A stretch of DNA of 64,000 bases from Clostridium sp. 1001275B_160808_H3. GTDB lineage: Bacteria > Bacillota > Clostridia > Clostridiales > Clostridiaceae. The position numbers and the translations under genes were made by a program. A model generated the notes under the pieces. The model searched no databases and was not told the DNA's origin. It worked only from the letters and a program-made list of their open reading frames with translations. Shown one piece after another: positions 9,572-18,628 of the stretch; positions within the stretch are counted from its first letter, which is position 1; the number at the start of each line of letters is the position of its first letter. The stretch is from assembly GCF_015550425.1 (NCBI RefSeq), contig NZ_JADNAT010000003.1, positions 1 through 64,000 on the forward strand, given 5' to 3'.

Positions 9572-12478
9572 ATGATAAGCTATAGCGATAATATAACACA
9601 TAATTATATAAACAATAACAACTCTAATAAAATATATAATATTAACTCATTAGAAATAAAAGCATCTAGTAATGTATTTTTTTTAGGTGAGGAAATACAA
9701 TTAGTAGCATTAAAAGAATCGATATTTGGAATAAAAGAAATAAGAGATGTTTATTGGACAATTGATTATTTAGGAAAAGATATCACGCTTTCAAATAATA
9801 TAATTAAAATAAGTAAACTATTAAGAAATAAAAACTCTCTTAAAGTAACTTGTATAGATAAAATTACAGGAGAAAGAGCCTGCAGAGAGTTTTCTATTAT
9901 TTTAAATGAAGTAGAAGGAACATTAATACATTTCATAAAAAATGATGGCGATTATTTTGGAAATGGATACAAGTGGGATTTATGGAGCTTTTCAAATCAT
10001 GGAGTTTCATATGCAGTTGAGTTACAAAATAAAAGTGATTTTGGTAGATGTGCATTTGTGAGGGAAGAAAATATAATTGCAAGAAGAAAAGCCTGGGGAG
10101 ATAACTGGGGAAATGATTGGTCTGAGCAAACAGCAACATTTGAAATACCAAAAGGAATAAAAAATTGTTATATAGTTTATGGAGAAAATAAAATTATAAC
10201 AAATTTAGAAGATGTAATTGAATATATAAAGCCTAGGATTGAAATTGCAATAATGGATAATAAAGATAGCATTACAGCATTTTTATCTAAAACTCCTTTG
10301 GATGGTACTAAATTTTATCTATACATTAATGGAATTAAAAAAGAAAATTGCGAGTATGTAATTGATAAATTATTTAAAAAGGTTGAGTTTAAAAAGTTAG
10401 ATGCCAAAATATCACCAAGTGATTTAGTTGAAATAAGGGCTAGTAATACATTTTTACCTTGTAAAGTAACCATGAGAAACTTTTTAGATAATTATTATTA
10501 TGATGGAACTGATATGGGAGTTGTATATGATGAGGAAAATATATATTTAAGAATTTGGGCTCCTACAGCATTTAAGGTAGATTTATGTTTATATGAAAAT
10601 TGGTATGATATTAATGAAAGTGAAAAAAACATATATCATATGGATAAAGATGAAAAAAGCGGAACTTATTTTACTGAGATTAGTAGAAAAAAAAATGAAT
10701 GTAGCTTTTATCTATATAAACTATATTTCAAGGATATAGATAGAAATGGATTAGAATATATAAAGATAAATTATGCAGTAGATCCCTATGCAGTATCAGT
10801 AGGAATAAATGGAGAAAAAGGATTTTTAGTAGATATAAATAATGTAAAATCAATGCCATTTGGATGGTTATGTGATAAAAGACCACAGCTTTTAAGAAAA
10901 GAAGACTCTGTAATTTATGAAGTACATGTAAGGGATTTTACTATAAGTGATGATAGTGGAATAGATAAAAATATCAGAGGTAAATATTTGGGATTAGCTA
11001 AAGAGGGAACTTCTTATAAAGATAAGAAAAGAAAGATTACTGTAAAAACAGGAATTGATCATTTAAAAGAACTTGGAATAACACATATACATCTGTTACC
11101 TGTATTTGATTTTGGCTCAGTTGATGAAAGAAAATCAAATAAAAAAGGTAATAGAAATTGGGGATATGATCCTAAGAATTACAATGCGCCTGAAGGTAGT
11201 TATTCAAGTGATCCATATGATCCAATTTCGAGAATAATCGAGCTCAGGGAAATGATTAAAAATCTTCATAAAAACGGAATAAGGGTAGTTATGGATGTAG
11301 TTTATAATCATATGCAGGAAACAAGAAGTTTAGATAATATAGTTCCAGCATATTATTTTAGAACTAATTATAGAGGTAGATTTACAAATGGATCAGGATG
11401 TGGAAATGAAATAGCAACCGAAAGACCTATGGTTAGAAAGTTTATAATTGATTCTATAAAACATTGGTTAAAAGATTATAATATAGATGGATTAAGATTT
11501 GACCTTATGGAATTAATAGACATTGATACTATGAAGGAAGTTGTAAAAGAAAGTAAGAAAATAGATGAAAGTATATTAATTTATGGTGAGCCATGGAAAG
11601 GTGGAGAGTCATCACTTACAAATGGAACTTATAAAGGTAGTCAAAGGGGTGAAGATTTTTCCATATTTAATGATTCCTTTAGAGATTTTATAAGAGGAAA
11701 TAATAACCCATCTAATGGATTTGTCAATGGAAGTCAACATGATGGAGCTACAGCATGGAGCATAATAGAAGGGTTAAAAGGATCTATAAATACATTGACA
11801 TATTATCCAAGAGAAAGTATAAATTATGTAGATGCACATGATAATTATACTCTTTGGGATCAAATTGAAAAAAGTTTAACACCTGACATTAAAGAGAAAG
11901 ATTATAGAAAAATTAAAGAAGAAAATATATTTGAAAATCATTTGGTGAGAAGAAATATATTAGCGCTTGCAATAATATTAACATCACAAGGAATACCATT
12001 TATACAGGGTGGAGCTGAAATATTAAGAACGAAAAATGGTGATCATAACAGTTATAAGAGTCCTGATAATATAAATGCAATATTTTGGAGAGATAAAGCA
12101 AAATATATTGAAGTATTTAACTATGTGAAGGGATTAATAGAAATTAGGAAGAATTTTAAAGCGTTTAGACTAGAAAAGAGAGAAGAGTTAAACAATATTG
12201 AAATTAGCTTTTTAAATGGTGAAGAAAAGGTTGGAGTAATTAAATGGCATTTTAAAAATTTAAACCATATAGAACAAAATATTAATGATTTAATTGTTGT
12301 ATACAATGGAACATCAATAGATGACTATGATATAAATCAATATATACCAGCTTCAAAAAAAGGGGAATGGAATATAATTGCTGATTTTAATAAAGCAGGA
12401 GTAGAAATAATAAAGACAGTTAAAACATCAGAAGTGCCAAAGTTGAAATCATACTCAATTTTAGTCTTATATTCATAG
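9572..12478 (+). CDS. pulA: Type I pullulanase (GH13), debranching enzyme
   Basis: This 968-residue enzyme hydrolyses alpha-1,6 branches of pullulan, glycogen or starch. An N-terminal beta-rich part (to about 120) precedes a CBM41-like starch-binding module (about 125-215, with GYKWDLWSF). A CBM48-like domain (about 310-430) and the GH13 barrel follow. The type I pullulanase signature NWGYDP is present. Catalytic candidates are the nucleophile Asp644 (GLRFDLMEL), acid/base Glu673 (IYGEPW) and Asp757 (DAHDN). I see no signal peptide: the N-terminus MISYSDNITHNYINNN is polar. The enzyme may therefore act inside the cell on stored granulose or glycogen, although CBM41 modules are usual in secreted enzymes. 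A terminator follows directly. Confidence 0.9.
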   Translation: MISYSDNITHNYINNNNSNKIYNINSLEIKASSNVFFLGEEIQLVALKESIFGIKEIRDVYWTIDYLGKDITLSNNIIKISKLLRNKNSLKVTCIDKITGERACREFSIILNEVEGTLIHFIKNDGDYFGNGYKWDLWSFSNHGVSYAVELQNKSDFGRCAFVREENIIARRKAWGDNWGNDWSEQTATFEIPKGIKNCYIVYGENKIITNLEDVIEYIKPRIEIAIMDNKDSITAFLSKTPLDGTKFYLYINGIKKENCEYVIDKLFKKVEFKKLDAKISPSDLVEIRASNTFLPCKVTMRNFLDNYYYDGTDMGVVYDEENIYLRIWAPTAFKVDLCLYENWYDINESEKNIYHMDKDEKSGTYFTEISRKKNECSFYLYKLYFKDIDRNGLEYIKINYAVDPYAVSVGINGEKGFLVDINNVKSMPFGWLCDKRPQLLRKEDSVIYEVHVRDFTISDDSGIDKNIRGKYLGLAKEGTSYKDKKRKITVKTGIDHLKELGITHIHLLPVFDFGSVDERKSNKKGNRNWGYDPKNYNAPEGSYSSDPYDPISRIIELREMIKNLHKNGIRVVMDVVYNHMQETRSLDNIVPAYYFRTNYRGRFTNGSGCGNEIATERPMVRKFIIDSIKHWLKDYNIDGLRFDLMELIDIDTMKEVVKESKKIDESILIYGEPWKGGESSLTNGTYKGSQRGEDFSIFNDSFRDFIRGNNNPSNGFVNGSQHDGATAWSIIEGLKGSINTLTYYPRESINYVDAHDNYTLWDQIEKSLTPDIKEKDYRKIKEENIFENHLVRRNILALAIILTSQGIPFIQGGAEILRTKNGDHNSYKSPDNINAIFWRDKAKYIEVFNYVKGLIEIRKNFKAFRLEKREELNNIEISFLNGEEKVGVIKWHFKNLNHIEQNINDLIVVYNGTSIDDYDINQYIPASKKGEWNIIADFNKAGVEIIKTVKTSEVPKLKSYSILVLYS

Positions 12479-12506
12479 TAGTTTTATACAAGTGAAATTA
12501 GAGAAG

Positions 12507-12555
12507 AAAATGGAATAAGAGCTAATTATAATTAGCTCTTATTCCATTTTTAATT
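12507..12555 (+). terminator. Intrinsic terminator after the pullulanase gene
   Basis: Arms 12507-12526 and 12531-12550 are perfect complements around a TATA loop and run into T-rich sequence. The symmetric sequence can also serve the minus strand. Confidence 0.8.
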
Positions 12556-12674
12556 GACCGATTATTCACTATTTAACAAAAATATTCAATCATTACTAAG
12601 AATAAGTTTTTAATGCATAAGTATATAATTAAATAAATACAGTAAAATATAATATTTATAATGATTTATAAAAT

Positions 12675-13319
12675 TCATATTGTGAAATTGCTACTTTTTT
12701 CAATGATTCTATCTATTGGTAGCAATGCTGTAATTATTAATACTACAATGAAATTACCTCCAACCACTAATCCATTAGCAAGTAAGGAGTAAAGCATAGG
12801 AGACCAACCTTCTGGGGCAAATTGTCCAAAGAATAAGAATCCTGATATAAAGTGAAATATAAATCTTATAAACATGCCTACGAAAATACCTAAGAGTTTT
12901 TTATTCTTAAAGTATCCAGCAATTCCCATAGCCATAAATGGAAGAGGATAATCGAAAAGAACTTGAATTGGATGGAGTATATAAGGACTTATAATCAAAT
13001 ATATAATTCCAAATAAAAATCCTGTAAGCATACCAATTTCAGGACCATACATAAAGGCGATAATTAAAATAGGAACCATACTCCCTAAGTTAATACTTCC
13101 AGCACCATTAGGCAAATCCACAATCTTTATAAGATGAAGTATTGTAGCAAGAGCTAAAGCAATACCAATTCTAGATATAATTTTAGCATCTAGATTAATT
13201 TTCTTAAATCTAATAAGTGATAATATTAATATTATTACACCAATAAGTGTAGCTAAAGAAAGTGGGTTTTTCAAGATTTCAATAAAACCTTCTTTTAATG
13301 TGTTAATAAAAATATCCAT
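12675..13319 (-). CDS. thiT: Thiamine-specific ECF transporter S component ThiT
   Basis: This 214-residue, six-helix membrane protein is the substrate-binding S component of an energy-coupling-factor thiamine transporter. Family features visible are SINLGSMVPILIIAFMYGP in the middle and the thiamine-site segment HFISGFLFFGQFAPEG near residue 160. The shared EcfA/EcfA'/EcfT energising module is not in this window. A TPP riboswitch lies directly upstream on the same strand, which supports thiamine as the substrate. An extra N-terminal helix of about 25 residues precedes the usual ThiT core. The AGGAGG ribosome site lies inside a hairpin that can block it. Confidence 0.88.
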   Translation of the reverse strand: MDIFINTLKEGFIEILKNPLSLATLIGVIILILSLIRFKKINLDAKIISRIGIALALATILHLIKIVDLPNGAGSINLGSMVPILIIAFMYGPEIGMLTGFLFGIIYLIISPYILHPIQVLFDYPLPFMAMGIAGYFKNKKLLGIFVGMFIRFIFHFISGFLFFGQFAPEGWSPMLYSLLANGLVVGGNFIVVLIITALLPIDRIIEKSSNFTI

Positions 13320-13324
13320 AAAAA

Positions 13325-13350
13325 TACCTCCTAAAAGTTGCTAGGAGGTA
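13325..13350 (-). promoter_or_regulatory. Hairpin sequestering the thiT ribosome binding site
   Basis: TACCTCCTA (13325-13333 on plus) is complementary to TAGGAGGTA (13342-13350). On the minus strand the anti-SD arm comes first, and the second arm is the AGGAGG site 7 nt before the thiT ATG. The hairpin would block translation; the T run behind it could add some termination. It is the likely expression platform of the TPP riboswitch. Confidence 0.6.
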
Positions 13351-13384
13351 TACTTATAGCTTTGATATAATCATTCCTATAAAA

Positions 13385-13482
13385 GTACATCGTGACTTTC
13401 CTACGCTGGTATTATCCAGATCAGGTAAAGAGGGTTAATGAATTATCATTTCTCAGCCAAAAGGCACCCCTAGCACTTAAAT
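13385..13482 (-). ncRNA. TPP riboswitch (THI element)
   Basis: On the minus strand the conserved core GGGGTGC, GGCTGAGA, ACCCTTTACCTGATCTGG-like segment and AATACCAGCGTAGG-like segment appear in order, which is diagnostic of the thiamine pyrophosphate aptamer. It lies about 65 nt upstream of the thiT start. Thiamine pyrophosphate binding is expected to lower thiT expression. Confidence 0.93.
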
Positions 13483-13804
13483 TATTTAATTTATAAGTAA
13501 AGCTTACATAAATTTGCTATAAAAGTCAATATTTAATTGTTTTAATATTTTGGTTATATAGAAGATTTGTAAAATTTAATATAAAAATATATACATATAT
13601 AACTTTATAAAATGATTAATGTTACTTATAGTAAAAATAAAGGTATTTATGTATAAATCTTTTAAAAGAATATATGTAAATAGGATTTAAAAAAATAATT
13701 TTGTAAGAATCAACTATTTATTTAGAATAAAAAATAATGTATTATAAGAAATGGGTTTATTATAATACATTTAAACAAAAAAATTTATTATATGGGGGAA
13801 GAAG

Positions 13805-14917
13805 ATGATAAAAACTAAAAAGATGAAGATAATAAGTATTTTACTTATAGTAACACTTATTATTTTAGGCAGTACTGGAGCTTACCTTGTAAAGGTTAGC
13901 AAAGAAAAAAACTTAAATGTGCAAATAGAAGAGGTAAATAAAGTTTTTAGTTCTTTGAAAATTTCTAATATGAATAGTGATGAAGAAGAACTTTATATGA
14001 AATTAAAAGAAAGCTTTAATAAATCTATAAGTGATAAAAATTTAATTGAAGCTAATGAGACTTTAAAAACGATGAGTGATTTAAAATCTTCTGTTGAAAA
14101 GCGAGTTAAAGAAGAAGAAGAGAAAAATGCGGAAGAAGAAAGAATAAGAGAAGAAAATGAAAGAGAATTGGCATCAAAAGATGAAACTGAAAAAAAGGAA
14201 GAAGAAGTAAAAGAAGATGCTAAAAAAGAAGATATTGTAAATAAATCCAATACATCAAATATAAGCAACGGAACCAATGTACAACAACCAGTTTCTACTA
14301 ATAATGAGCCTAAAATTGCAAATACTTCTGTTGCACAAAATTCCAGACAAATAATTTCAGTAGTAAGTACAGGTGGTAGTACAGCAGAGTTAGTATTATG
14401 GCAAAAAGATAGTAATGGAAAATGGTATGAATATGATAGTATGTTTGCAAGACTTGGAGAAAATGGAATGAAATCTGCAAATGATGTTTATGAAATGGAC
14501 TTATGCACCCCAACTGGAGTATATAGTTTAACAGAAGCTTTTGGAGCTGCCCAAAACCCAGGAAGTGGAGTTCCATATCGAGTTTTAGATGGGTCAGAAT
14601 ATTGGGTAGATGATGTTAACTCTCCTTATTATAATACAATGCAATTTGGAGAGCCAAATGGACGATGGAATTCAGCTGAGTATTTAATAGAGCATAGTAA
14701 TTCATACAAATATGCGTTAGTGATTGATTATAATAGGTATCCTGTTATAAGCGGTAAAAGTTCTGCTATATTTTTGCACGTAGATGTTGGAGTTCCTACT
14801 TGGGGATGCGTAGCAGTTGAGCAAAGTAAGATGAAGGAAATATTACAATGGATAAATCCTGGAGATAATCCTAAAATAATGTTAGCTTTAAGCTATAATG
14901 AGCTTTATAGTTATTAA
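13805..14917 (+). CDS. Membrane-anchored YkuD-type L,D-transpeptidase
   Basis: This 370-residue protein has one N-terminal membrane segment (about 10-30) and an extracytoplasmic helical region (to about 105). A Glu/Lys-rich coiled segment (about 105-150) and a Ser/Asn/Thr-rich linker lead to a C-terminal YkuD fold (about 190-365). The catalytic motif is visible as His325 (FLHVDVG) followed by Cys335 in PTWGCVAVE; most family members have SxGC, and here the residue before Gly is Trp. Such enzymes make 3-3 peptidoglycan cross-links or remodel stem peptides; substrate choice cannot be told from sequence. It stands alone between a TPP-riboswitch region and a strong terminator. Confidence 0.82.
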   Translation: MIKTKKMKIISILLIVTLIILGSTGAYLVKVSKEKNLNVQIEEVNKVFSSLKISNMNSDEEELYMKLKESFNKSISDKNLIEANETLKTMSDLKSSVEKRVKEEEEKNAEEERIREENERELASKDETEKKEEEVKEDAKKEDIVNKSNTSNISNGTNVQQPVSTNNEPKIANTSVAQNSRQIISVVSTGGSTAELVLWQKDSNGKWYEYDSMFARLGENGMKSANDVYEMDLCTPTGVYSLTEAFGAAQNPGSGVPYRVLDGSEYWVDDVNSPYYNTMQFGEPNGRWNSAEYLIEHSNSYKYALVIDYNRYPVISGKSSAIFLHVDVGVPTWGCVAVEQSKMKEILQWINPGDNPKIMLALSYNELYSY

Positions 14918-14968
14918 AAATAAATGGTTAGAAATATAAATTTTATATTTACTAACCATTTATTTTTT
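14917..14968 (+). terminator. Intrinsic terminator after the L,D-transpeptidase gene
   Basis: Arms 14917-14931 and 14952-14966 form a stem of about 15 bp, followed by a T run; the stem begins right after the stop codon. Confidence 0.8.
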
Positions 14969-15181
14969 ATAATTAATTCATAAGATTAAGGGCTTAAGAA
15001 TGTCTATTGTATCTACTGTAGTTAAGTAAAGAAAATTTTATCTATAATTTGAAGATTATATTTACAGCTTAACAACTATAAAAATAATGATAAAATGTAC
15101 AAGATATATACTTTATTCCATTAAAGATATATTACCATAAAATATATAAAATGTAAATAAATATATAATGATTGATTTTGA

Positions 15182-15751
15182 TTAACCATATCGATAAATT
15201 CTCTTTTCCCTTGGAGATGCAAGATAATCATATGCAGAAGTCCAATAAGGAAGCAGCTCTGGTTTATATTCCAAAACATCTTTTAAAAACTTATCGAATA
15301 AATGAAGTTTAGCTAGTATTTTTATTATGTCTTTAGGATATGGTGTTACTTTAGTATATGGTTTTCTGGGATCTATAACCATAATCTTACCTTTTGAGTT
15401 TACAAATATATGAGCGTTTCTTATGTTAATTCTTTTAAAGTTCAGTCTTTTCAAGTCCTCGATTAAATCTATAATTTCTATAGATAAATTATAAGTTAGG
15501 CCATGTTTAGAGATATATTCAAAAAGATTTTCTCCACCTACATATTCTCTCACTAATATATTACTTACTCTTAATAAAGGATTTGGAAAGAAAGGACTAT
15601 CTAAAGTTTTTCTAAGTATTTCTTCTTCATTTTTAGCTGCTTTAACATTTTTAAATGTCTTAAGAGCAAAGCCTTCAGGTGTTAAGTAAACAGAGCCTTC
15701 AGCTCCGGAACCTAATAATTTACAGTTTTGAATTTCTAATAGGTAATTCAT
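15182..15751 (-). CDS. Small protein-kinase-like protein, possibly catalytically weak
   Basis: This 189-residue protein looks like a minimal eukaryote-type kinase fold. A glycine loop LGSGAEGSVYL lies near residues 12-22, an ALKTF lysine follows, and IDP stands where the metal-binding DFG is expected. The catalytic-loop region reads RINIRNAHIFV; aligned to HxDxxxxN, the catalytic Asp position appears to be Asn and the metal-binding Asn to be His. Short kinase-like proteins of this kind (YrzF-like in Bacillus) occur in Firmicutes with unknown function. It is a single gene with a weak ribosome site. An active lipopolysaccharide- or protein-kinase role cannot be excluded by eye. Confidence 0.6.
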   Translation of the reverse strand: MNYLLEIQNCKLLGSGAEGSVYLTPEGFALKTFKNVKAAKNEEEILRKTLDSPFFPNPLLRVSNILVREYVGGENLFEYISKHGLTYNLSIEIIDLIEDLKRLNFKRINIRNAHIFVNSKGKIMVIDPRKPYTKVTPYPKDIIKILAKLHLFDKFLKDVLEYKPELLPYWTSAYDYLASPREKRIYRYG

Positions 15752-15983
15752 AAAATCACACTTTATTAATTGCTTTTAAATATTATATGCTAATAAAAAT
15801 AATATGATATTAAATTATGTAAAAGTAAGTGAAATCAAAACTTATATTAAGATTATAAAAGATAATTTAATATATATAAGTATGGAATTACTAAGAATAT
15901 AGAAATAAAATTAATTTATAGAATACTATAATAGTAATTATAAGTTTATATCAAGATTTTATTAAAGAGAAGGATATAAGAAA

Positions 15984-16910
15984 ATGGATGAGTTTGTTTT
16001 ATTTAAAAATTTTAGTAAAAATAAGAAGTATAGAAAAAGTTTTAGTAATTTAGCTTCAGATATATTTGGATTAAATTTCGAGATGTGGTTTGCAGAAGGG
16101 TATTGTAATGAGAATTATATTACATATTCTTATATATACAATGAAAAAGTAATATCAAATGTTTCTATAAATAAATTTACAATAATGCAAGATGGAGAAA
16201 TAAAAAAAGTAATTCAGTTAGGTACTGTTATGACAGATAGTAACTATAGAAATAAAGGCTTAATAAGAAGATTAATAAATGAAATCTTTAAAGATTATAA
16301 GAATAAGGTAGACTATATATATTTATTTGCTAATAATTCTGTCTTAGATTTTTATACTAAGTTTGGATTCAATAGAAAAAATGAAACTGAATATAAAATA
16401 AGCATGAATGATATAAGAAATAGAAATTCTAGGAAGATTAATTATAAAAAAATGGGGTATAAAAATGTTGCAAGTGTAAGAAGGTTAAATTTATCATTGC
16501 CAACAGATAAAATAATTATGGAAAGATTATGTAAAGATAGATATCCTGTATCAAATAAATTTGGAATAATAAAGGATGAATGGCCCTTAAAAGTATATTG
16601 TAATTATATATTTAATGATAATCTTTATTATTTTCAAGATGATGATATTGTAGTTATTTTAGAAAGGAAAAATGATGAGGTTATTATATATGATATTATA
16701 AGTAAAAATCCTATAGATATTGATAATATATTAATTAGGGTTATTGAAAGTGATGATAAGAATATTAAGATTAACTTTATACCAGAATCTAATAAGTTTA
16801 AAGTTATTACAAGAGATGTTATAGATGATGATAATGCTTTATTTATAAAAAATTGCAAGGGTAAGGTTAGAGATGGAGAAATACTTTTTCCTGTAACTTC
16901 ACATACTTAA
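15984..16910 (+). CDS. GNAT-family N-acetyltransferase with C-terminal extension
   Basis: This 308-residue protein has a GNAT domain in its first half. The acetyl-CoA signature lies near residues 76-96 (LGTVMTDSNYRNKGLIRRLI), and a second part of the fold ends with FYTKFGFNRKN. The remaining ~160 residues form a second domain of the sort seen in Eis-like two-domain acetyltransferases. The acceptor substrate is unknown. The EIIA-domain gene starts 46 bp downstream, so the two may be co-transcribed. Confidence 0.75.
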   Translation: MDEFVLFKNFSKNKKYRKSFSNLASDIFGLNFEMWFAEGYCNENYITYSYIYNEKVISNVSINKFTIMQDGEIKKVIQLGTVMTDSNYRNKGLIRRLINEIFKDYKNKVDYIYLFANNSVLDFYTKFGFNRKNETEYKISMNDIRNRNSRKINYKKMGYKNVASVRRLNLSLPTDKIIMERLCKDRYPVSNKFGIIKDEWPLKVYCNYIFNDNLYYFQDDDIVVILERKNDEVIIYDIISKNPIDIDNILIRVIESDDKNIKINFIPESNKFKVITRDVIDDDNALFIKNCKGKVRDGEILFPVTSHT

Positions 16911-16955
16911 TAAAATATAATATAGTAGGCTATAAATATTTTTAGTGAGGAGTAA

Positions 16956-17435
16956 ATGGATACAAATATAACTTATAATATTAATAATATAGTTGATAAT
17001 TACATCGTTTCTAGTAACAGAAAAAAATTATCTGTAGGATTTTTAATAACTGGACACGGTACCTTTGCTTCTGGTTTGTATAGTGCTTTAAAGTGTTTAA
17101 ATGGTGATTATGATAATGTAGAAGTAGTTGATTTTATTGTAGGGGACAGCATAAATGATTATGATAAGAAGTTAAATGATTCCTTATTAAATTTAAGTAT
17201 TTATAATAAAGTGATTGTATTATGTGATTTATTTGCAGGAACACCTTTTAATAGAGTAATGATTAATTTAGTTAATAATCAAGAAAAGTATTGTGTTTTT
17301 GGAGGGGTAAATTTGCCTATTACAATAGAAGCTATAATGGCAGGAGAAACATTTACAGATATTAATGCATTGATTAATTATATAAAAGATGTATTTAAAG
17401 ATACATTAATTGATGGAACTGAAAAGCTGGATTAA
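16956..17435 (+). CDS. Stand-alone mannose-family PTS EIIA domain protein
   Basis: This 159-residue protein matches the EIIA domain of mannose-class phosphotransferase systems. An N-terminal extension of about 25 residues precedes the core. His34 in LITGHGTFASG is the expected phosphorylation site, and the later motifs CDLFAGTPFN and GVNLPITIEA are conserved. No EIIB, EIIC or EIID gene is nearby, so it is an orphan. It may regulate rather than transport, as such orphans can receive phosphate from HPr. A shorter paralogue lies at 57273-57671 with the same motifs. GAGGAG precedes the ATG. Confidence 0.8.
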   Translation: MDTNITYNINNIVDNYIVSSNRKKLSVGFLITGHGTFASGLYSALKCLNGDYDNVEVVDFIVGDSINDYDKKLNDSLLNLSIYNKVIVLCDLFAGTPFNRVMINLVNNQEKYCVFGGVNLPITIEAIMAGETFTDINALINYIKDVFKDTLIDGTEKLD

Positions 17436-17477
17436 TATATTTAGATATATTTATTGAATAACATTTTAATTTGCATG

Positions 17478-17517
17478 AAGAGGAGACTATACATTAAATT
17501 GTAATAATCTCTTCTTT
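17478..17517 (+). terminator. Probable intrinsic terminator after the EIIA gene
   Basis: AAGAGGAGA (17478-17486) pairs with TCTCTTCTT (17508-17516) with one G-U pair, followed by T-rich sequence. Confidence 0.5.
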
Positions 17518-17583
17518 AATGAACTAGTTTATTATGCTATAATCAAGTTTATAGAAAGTAAGGAAATATTATGAATAGTATAA

Positions 17584-17686
17584 AAAGTAATTAAAAGTAT
17601 AAAATATGGTACTGATGAGGAAAGTATTAATAAATTAGTATCTTACAATATAAGAAAATATATAAAGCAAATTAAGGAGGAAAGTG
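17584..17686 (+). pseudogene. Possible remnant of a small coding frame
   Basis: Between the EIIA terminator and the tautomerase gene one frame reads without a stop as a plausible peptide (KVIKSIKYGTDEESINKLVS and on, continuing into the tautomerase gene out of frame), but it is preceded by a stop codon and has no start codon. An ATG with a ribosome site at 17571 opens only seven codons in another frame. This could be a gene start wrecked by a small indel, or chance. Confidence 0.2.
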
Positions 17687-18031
17687 ATGCCTTTTATAGA
17701 TTCAAAAGTAACTGTGAAATTAAGTTCAGAAGAAAAAGAATTATTAAAAACTAAATTAGGAAATATAATTACAAAAATTCCTGGTAAAAGTGAAAATTAT
17801 CTTATGATAGGATTTCAAGATGAATACTCTTTATATTTTAGAGGAGAAGAATTGAAATATGGAGCATTCGTTGAGGTGAAAATTTTTGGGGAAACTTCAA
17901 AAAGTGATTTAGAAAAAGTAACTAAGGAAATTTGTGATTTATATGAAAAGGAGTTAAATATCCCTAAAGATGCGATATATATTAAATATGAGCAAGTAGA
18001 AAACTGGGGATTTAATGGCTTTAACTTTTAA
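17687..18031 (+). CDS. MIF/4-oxalocrotonate tautomerase superfamily protein
   Basis: This 114-residue protein resembles macrophage migration inhibitory factor-type tautomerases. The ATG at 17687 is chosen because it places Pro directly after the initiator Met (MPFIDSK), and this proline is the N-terminal catalytic base of the family; a GTG three bases earlier would bury it. AAGGAGGAA lies just upstream at good spacing. The fold's length (about 115 residues) fits the MIF branch, and the C-terminal half keeps the family-like NWGFNG segment. A phenylpyruvate-type keto-enol tautomerase activity is possible; the natural substrate is unknown. Confidence 0.8.
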   Translation: MPFIDSKVTVKLSSEEKELLKTKLGNIITKIPGKSENYLMIGFQDEYSLYFRGEELKYGAFVEVKIFGETSKSDLEKVTKEICDLYEKELNIPKDAIYIKYEQVENWGFNGFNF

Positions 18032-18112
18032 GCGATTGTATATTAATTATAAAATATAATATAAATTTTATAGTTAATTACCTAATAATAAGTCGTTTAG
18101 GGGGTGGTTAAT

Positions 18113-18568
18113 ATGGAATGGAAGATAAAAAAATTTGAGGATTTAAGTACTAAAGAGCTTTATAGTATACTAGCTTTAAGGAATAAAGTTTTTGTTATAG
18201 AACAAGAATGTATTTATCAAGATTGCGATTATAAAGATTTAGAGGCATATCATTTATTCTGTACTGATGATAATAGTACAGTGGCATATTTAAGAATACT
18301 TAAGAAAGGTGTTTCTTATGATGAAGTGTCTATTGGACGGGTAGTAGTAGATGAAAAATATAGGGGTAGAGATTTAGGTAGAAAAGCTATGAAAAAGGCT
18401 TTAGAATTTATTAATAATACTTATGGTGAAAGTCCAATTAGAATATCTGCACAAGTTTACATAAAAGATTTTTATAAAAGCTTAGGATTTATAGAAGTTT
18501 CTAATGCATATTTAGAAGATGATATACCTCACATAGAAATGCTAAGAAATATTAAATATAATAACTAA
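18113..18568 (+). CDS. ElaA-like GNAT acetyltransferase
   Basis: This 151-residue protein fits the ElaA group of GNAT acetyltransferases, with the N-terminal family signature LRNKVFVIEQECIYQDCD and the acetyl-CoA loop VVVDEKYRGRDLGRKAM. The ATG at 18113 is preferred over a GTG nine bases upstream because the GGGGGTGG ribosome site overlaps the latter. The substrate of ElaA proteins is not established. It ends just before a long bidirectional terminator shared with the convergent MATE gene. Confidence 0.85.
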   Translation: MEWKIKKFEDLSTKELYSILALRNKVFVIEQECIYQDCDYKDLEAYHLFCTDDNSTVAYLRILKKGVSYDEVSIGRVVVDEKYRGRDLGRKAMKKALEFINNTYGESPIRISAQVYIKDFYKSLGFIEVSNAYLEDDIPHIEMLRNIKYNN

Positions 18569-18571
18569 AGT

Positions 18572-18628
18572 AAAAGAAAATTTCTAATAAATGTAGCATT
18601 ATTTATTAGAAATTTTCTTTTGTTTTTT
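18572..18628. terminator. Long bidirectional intrinsic terminator
   Basis: A perfect 21-bp stem (18572-18592 with 18601-18621) separates the convergent ElaA-like and MATE genes; T runs follow on the plus strand. Confidence 0.85.

Larger units (their letters stand above)
13320..13804. other. Intergenic region with TPP riboswitch, then AT-rich spacer
   Basis: The left part (to about 13485) is the thiT leader RNA. The remaining ~320 bp is AT-rich and should carry the divergent promoters of thiT and of the L,D-transpeptidase gene at 13805, whose GGGGGAAG ribosome site ends the region. No small gene is seen. Confidence 0.5.

Noticed and set aside
13993..14277. Serine/phenylalanine-rich minus-strand frame
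   Set aside because: It is antisense to the Glu/Lys-rich coiled segment of the L,D-transpeptidase; GAA/AAA codons read as TTC/TTT and seldom give stops.
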